From: Verrucomicrobiota bacterium
GTDB taxonomy: Bacteria; Verrucomicrobiota; Verrucomicrobiia; Limisphaerales; SXQI01
Direction: 5' to 3'
Assembly: GCA_008933045.1 (NCBI GenBank)
Contig: WBXJ01000137.1
Span: forward strand, 1 to 7,843
Length of the DNA: 7,843 nt
Shown: piece by piece, positions 7,609 to 7,843 of the stretch
How positions within the stretch are numbered: the stretch's first letter is position 1
Layout: each line of letters opens with the position of its first letter
Program-made: the position numbers and the translations under genes
Notes under the pieces: generated by a model
What the model saw: the letters and a program-made list of their open reading frames with translations, nothing else
Told to the model about the DNA's origin: nothing
Databases searched by the model: none

Positions 7609-7635
7609 CCTAGAATTCAGATGCAAGATTCTAGG
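7609..7635. repeat. Perfect 8-bp inverted repeat, candidate operator
   Basis: CCTAGAAT (7609-7616) and ATTCTAGG (7628-7635) are exact reverse complements around an 11-base centre. The repeat sits near the middle of the divergent intergenic region, where a dimeric regulator could control both directions. As RNA it would form an 8-bp stem with an 11-base loop, but no T-run follows directly on either strand. An operator is favoured over a terminator. The repeat itself is certain; its function is inferred. Confidence 0.5.
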
Positions 7636-7675
7636 GCGGGCGTTACGATCGGTTGATTCATTCAACTGTTTTTTT

Positions 7676-7843
7676 ATGTTCTGCATGCGCTGGCGTTTCT
7701 GGGGTCGTAACAAGGTCATCCGATGGGTCGGATGTTTTCTATTGCTTTGGCTTGGTGTTGCAACGGTGTATGCCGAGTCAGCAGGGCACCAAACCAATGA
7801 CATCGAGGGATGGCGGGTGTTGGTCAATGTGCAACTCCTGAAT
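7676..7843 (+). CDS. Exported protein of unknown function, 5' part only
   Basis: The frame is open from the ATG at 7676 to the window end, giving 56 codons. The N-terminus is strongly basic (R5, R7, R11, K13, R16), then comes a hydrophobic core (residues 17-31, GCFLLLWLGVAT) and a good cleavage site after VYA at 31-33, so Sec export is likely. There is no lipobox cysteine. The mature protein begins ESAGHQTNDIEGWRVLVNVQLLN. The GWxVLVN...LL pattern resembles the start of uncharacterised secreted proteins I associate with Planctomycetes and Verrucomicrobia, recalled from family knowledge and not checked. ATG 7685 is an equally reasonable start in the same frame. Neither start has a Shine-Dalgarno site. 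It is transcribed divergently from the FMN reductase operon. The function cannot be told from this fragment. Confidence 0.72.
   Translation, partial: MFCMRWRFWGRNKVIRWVGCFLLLWLGVATVYAESAGHQTNDIEGWRVLVNVQLLN
7717..7738 (+). other. Small hairpin with trailing T-run inside the signal-peptide region
   Basis: CATCCG (7717-7722) and CGGATG (7729-7734) pair perfectly around a 6-base loop and are followed by TTTT. This has the shape of a short intrinsic terminator or attenuator about 40 bases into the exported-protein gene. The 6-bp stem is modest and it may only reflect coding sequence. Confidence 0.25.

Larger units (their letters stand above)
7547..7675. promoter_or_regulatory. Divergent intergenic region, likely holding both promoters
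   Basis: 129 bases separate the FMN reductase start (leftward) from the exported-protein start (rightward), so promoters for both directions should lie here. I could not identify sigma-70 boxes with proper spacing for either gene. Visible structure: a perfect inverted repeat at 7609-7635; a wider pair of 7-base arms, AATCAAC (7580-7586) and GTTGATT (7652-7658), that flanks it; and GTTGA/TCAAC arms (7652-7656 and 7662-7666) followed by seven T at 7669-7675, just before the plus-strand ATG. The last resembles a weak terminator or attenuator, but its 5-bp stem is A/T-rich. Confidence 0.5.

Noticed and set aside
7568..7783. 13-bp direct repeat TGCCGAGTCAGCA as an attachment site or duplicated operator
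   Set aside because: A 13-base match somewhere in about 8 kb of random sequence is not rare (expected count of order 0.5 by simple arithmetic). One copy is coding, and no integrase or mobile gene is nearby.
7582..7827. Minus-strand 81-codon frame across the divergent intergenic region
   Set aside because: It is opposite the exported protein's signal peptide and crosses the inverted repeat. It shows no family features and would conflict with the likely promoters.
1..7843. Mobile element, defence system or phage island
   Set aside because: No transposase, integrase, nuclease, toxin-antitoxin or structural phage gene is present. All genes belong to ordinary metabolic or envelope families, and base composition looks uniform by eye.

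Overview
The window looks like part of a chromosome from a Gram-negative member of the Planctomycetes-Verrucomicrobia group, more likely Verrucomicrobia. This is inferred from gene content, not from a marker gene. It combines Gfo/Idh/MocA oxidoreductases with sugar isomerase-like TIM barrels, a YVTN-propeller/phosphoesterase fusion, a LAB_N protein that implies an outer-membrane/lipid A type envelope, and almost no Shine-Dalgarno sites. Base composition is near 50% G+C by eye. There are no RNA genes, insertion sequences, CRISPR arrays or phage genes. Coding density is very high.

Layout. Positions 7-2154 (+) hold one long membrane protein: an N-terminal PAP2 lipid phosphatase domain joined to a GT39/ArnT-like lipid-linked-sugar transferase. 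Its stop codon abuts the stop codon of a convergent small LAB_N membrane protein (2155-2466, -). Five minus-strand genes then read leftwards as one probable operon. In transcription order they are an NADPH-dependent FMN reductase (7546-6992), a xylose-isomerase-like TIM-barrel protein (6961-6137), a Gfo/Idh/MocA dehydrogenase (6140-5082), a secreted beta-propeller/phosphoesterase (5085-2509) and LAB_N (2466-2155). Two junctions are 4-base ATGA overlaps; the others are gaps of 30 and 42 bases. A 129-base divergent intergenic region (7547-7675) carries a perfect 8-bp inverted repeat. It separates the operon from the 5' part of a plus-strand gene for an exported protein (7676 onward) that runs off the window.

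How the genes may work together (inference). The PAP2-GT39 fusion and LAB_N both fit the handling of polyprenyl-phosphate-linked sugars and decoration of envelope lipids, and LAB_N genes commonly sit beside ArnT/DPM-type enzymes. The three cytoplasmic enzymes (flavin reductase, TIM barrel, dehydrogenase) look like a small sugar or cyclitol redox/isomerisation pathway. The phosphoesterase would act in the periplasm or outside the cell on a phosphorylated substrate. No gene here identifies the substrate. The points most worth a second look are the PAP2-GT39 fusion with its convergent LAB_N partner, and the tight coupling of an exported phosphoesterase to intracellular sugar enzymes.
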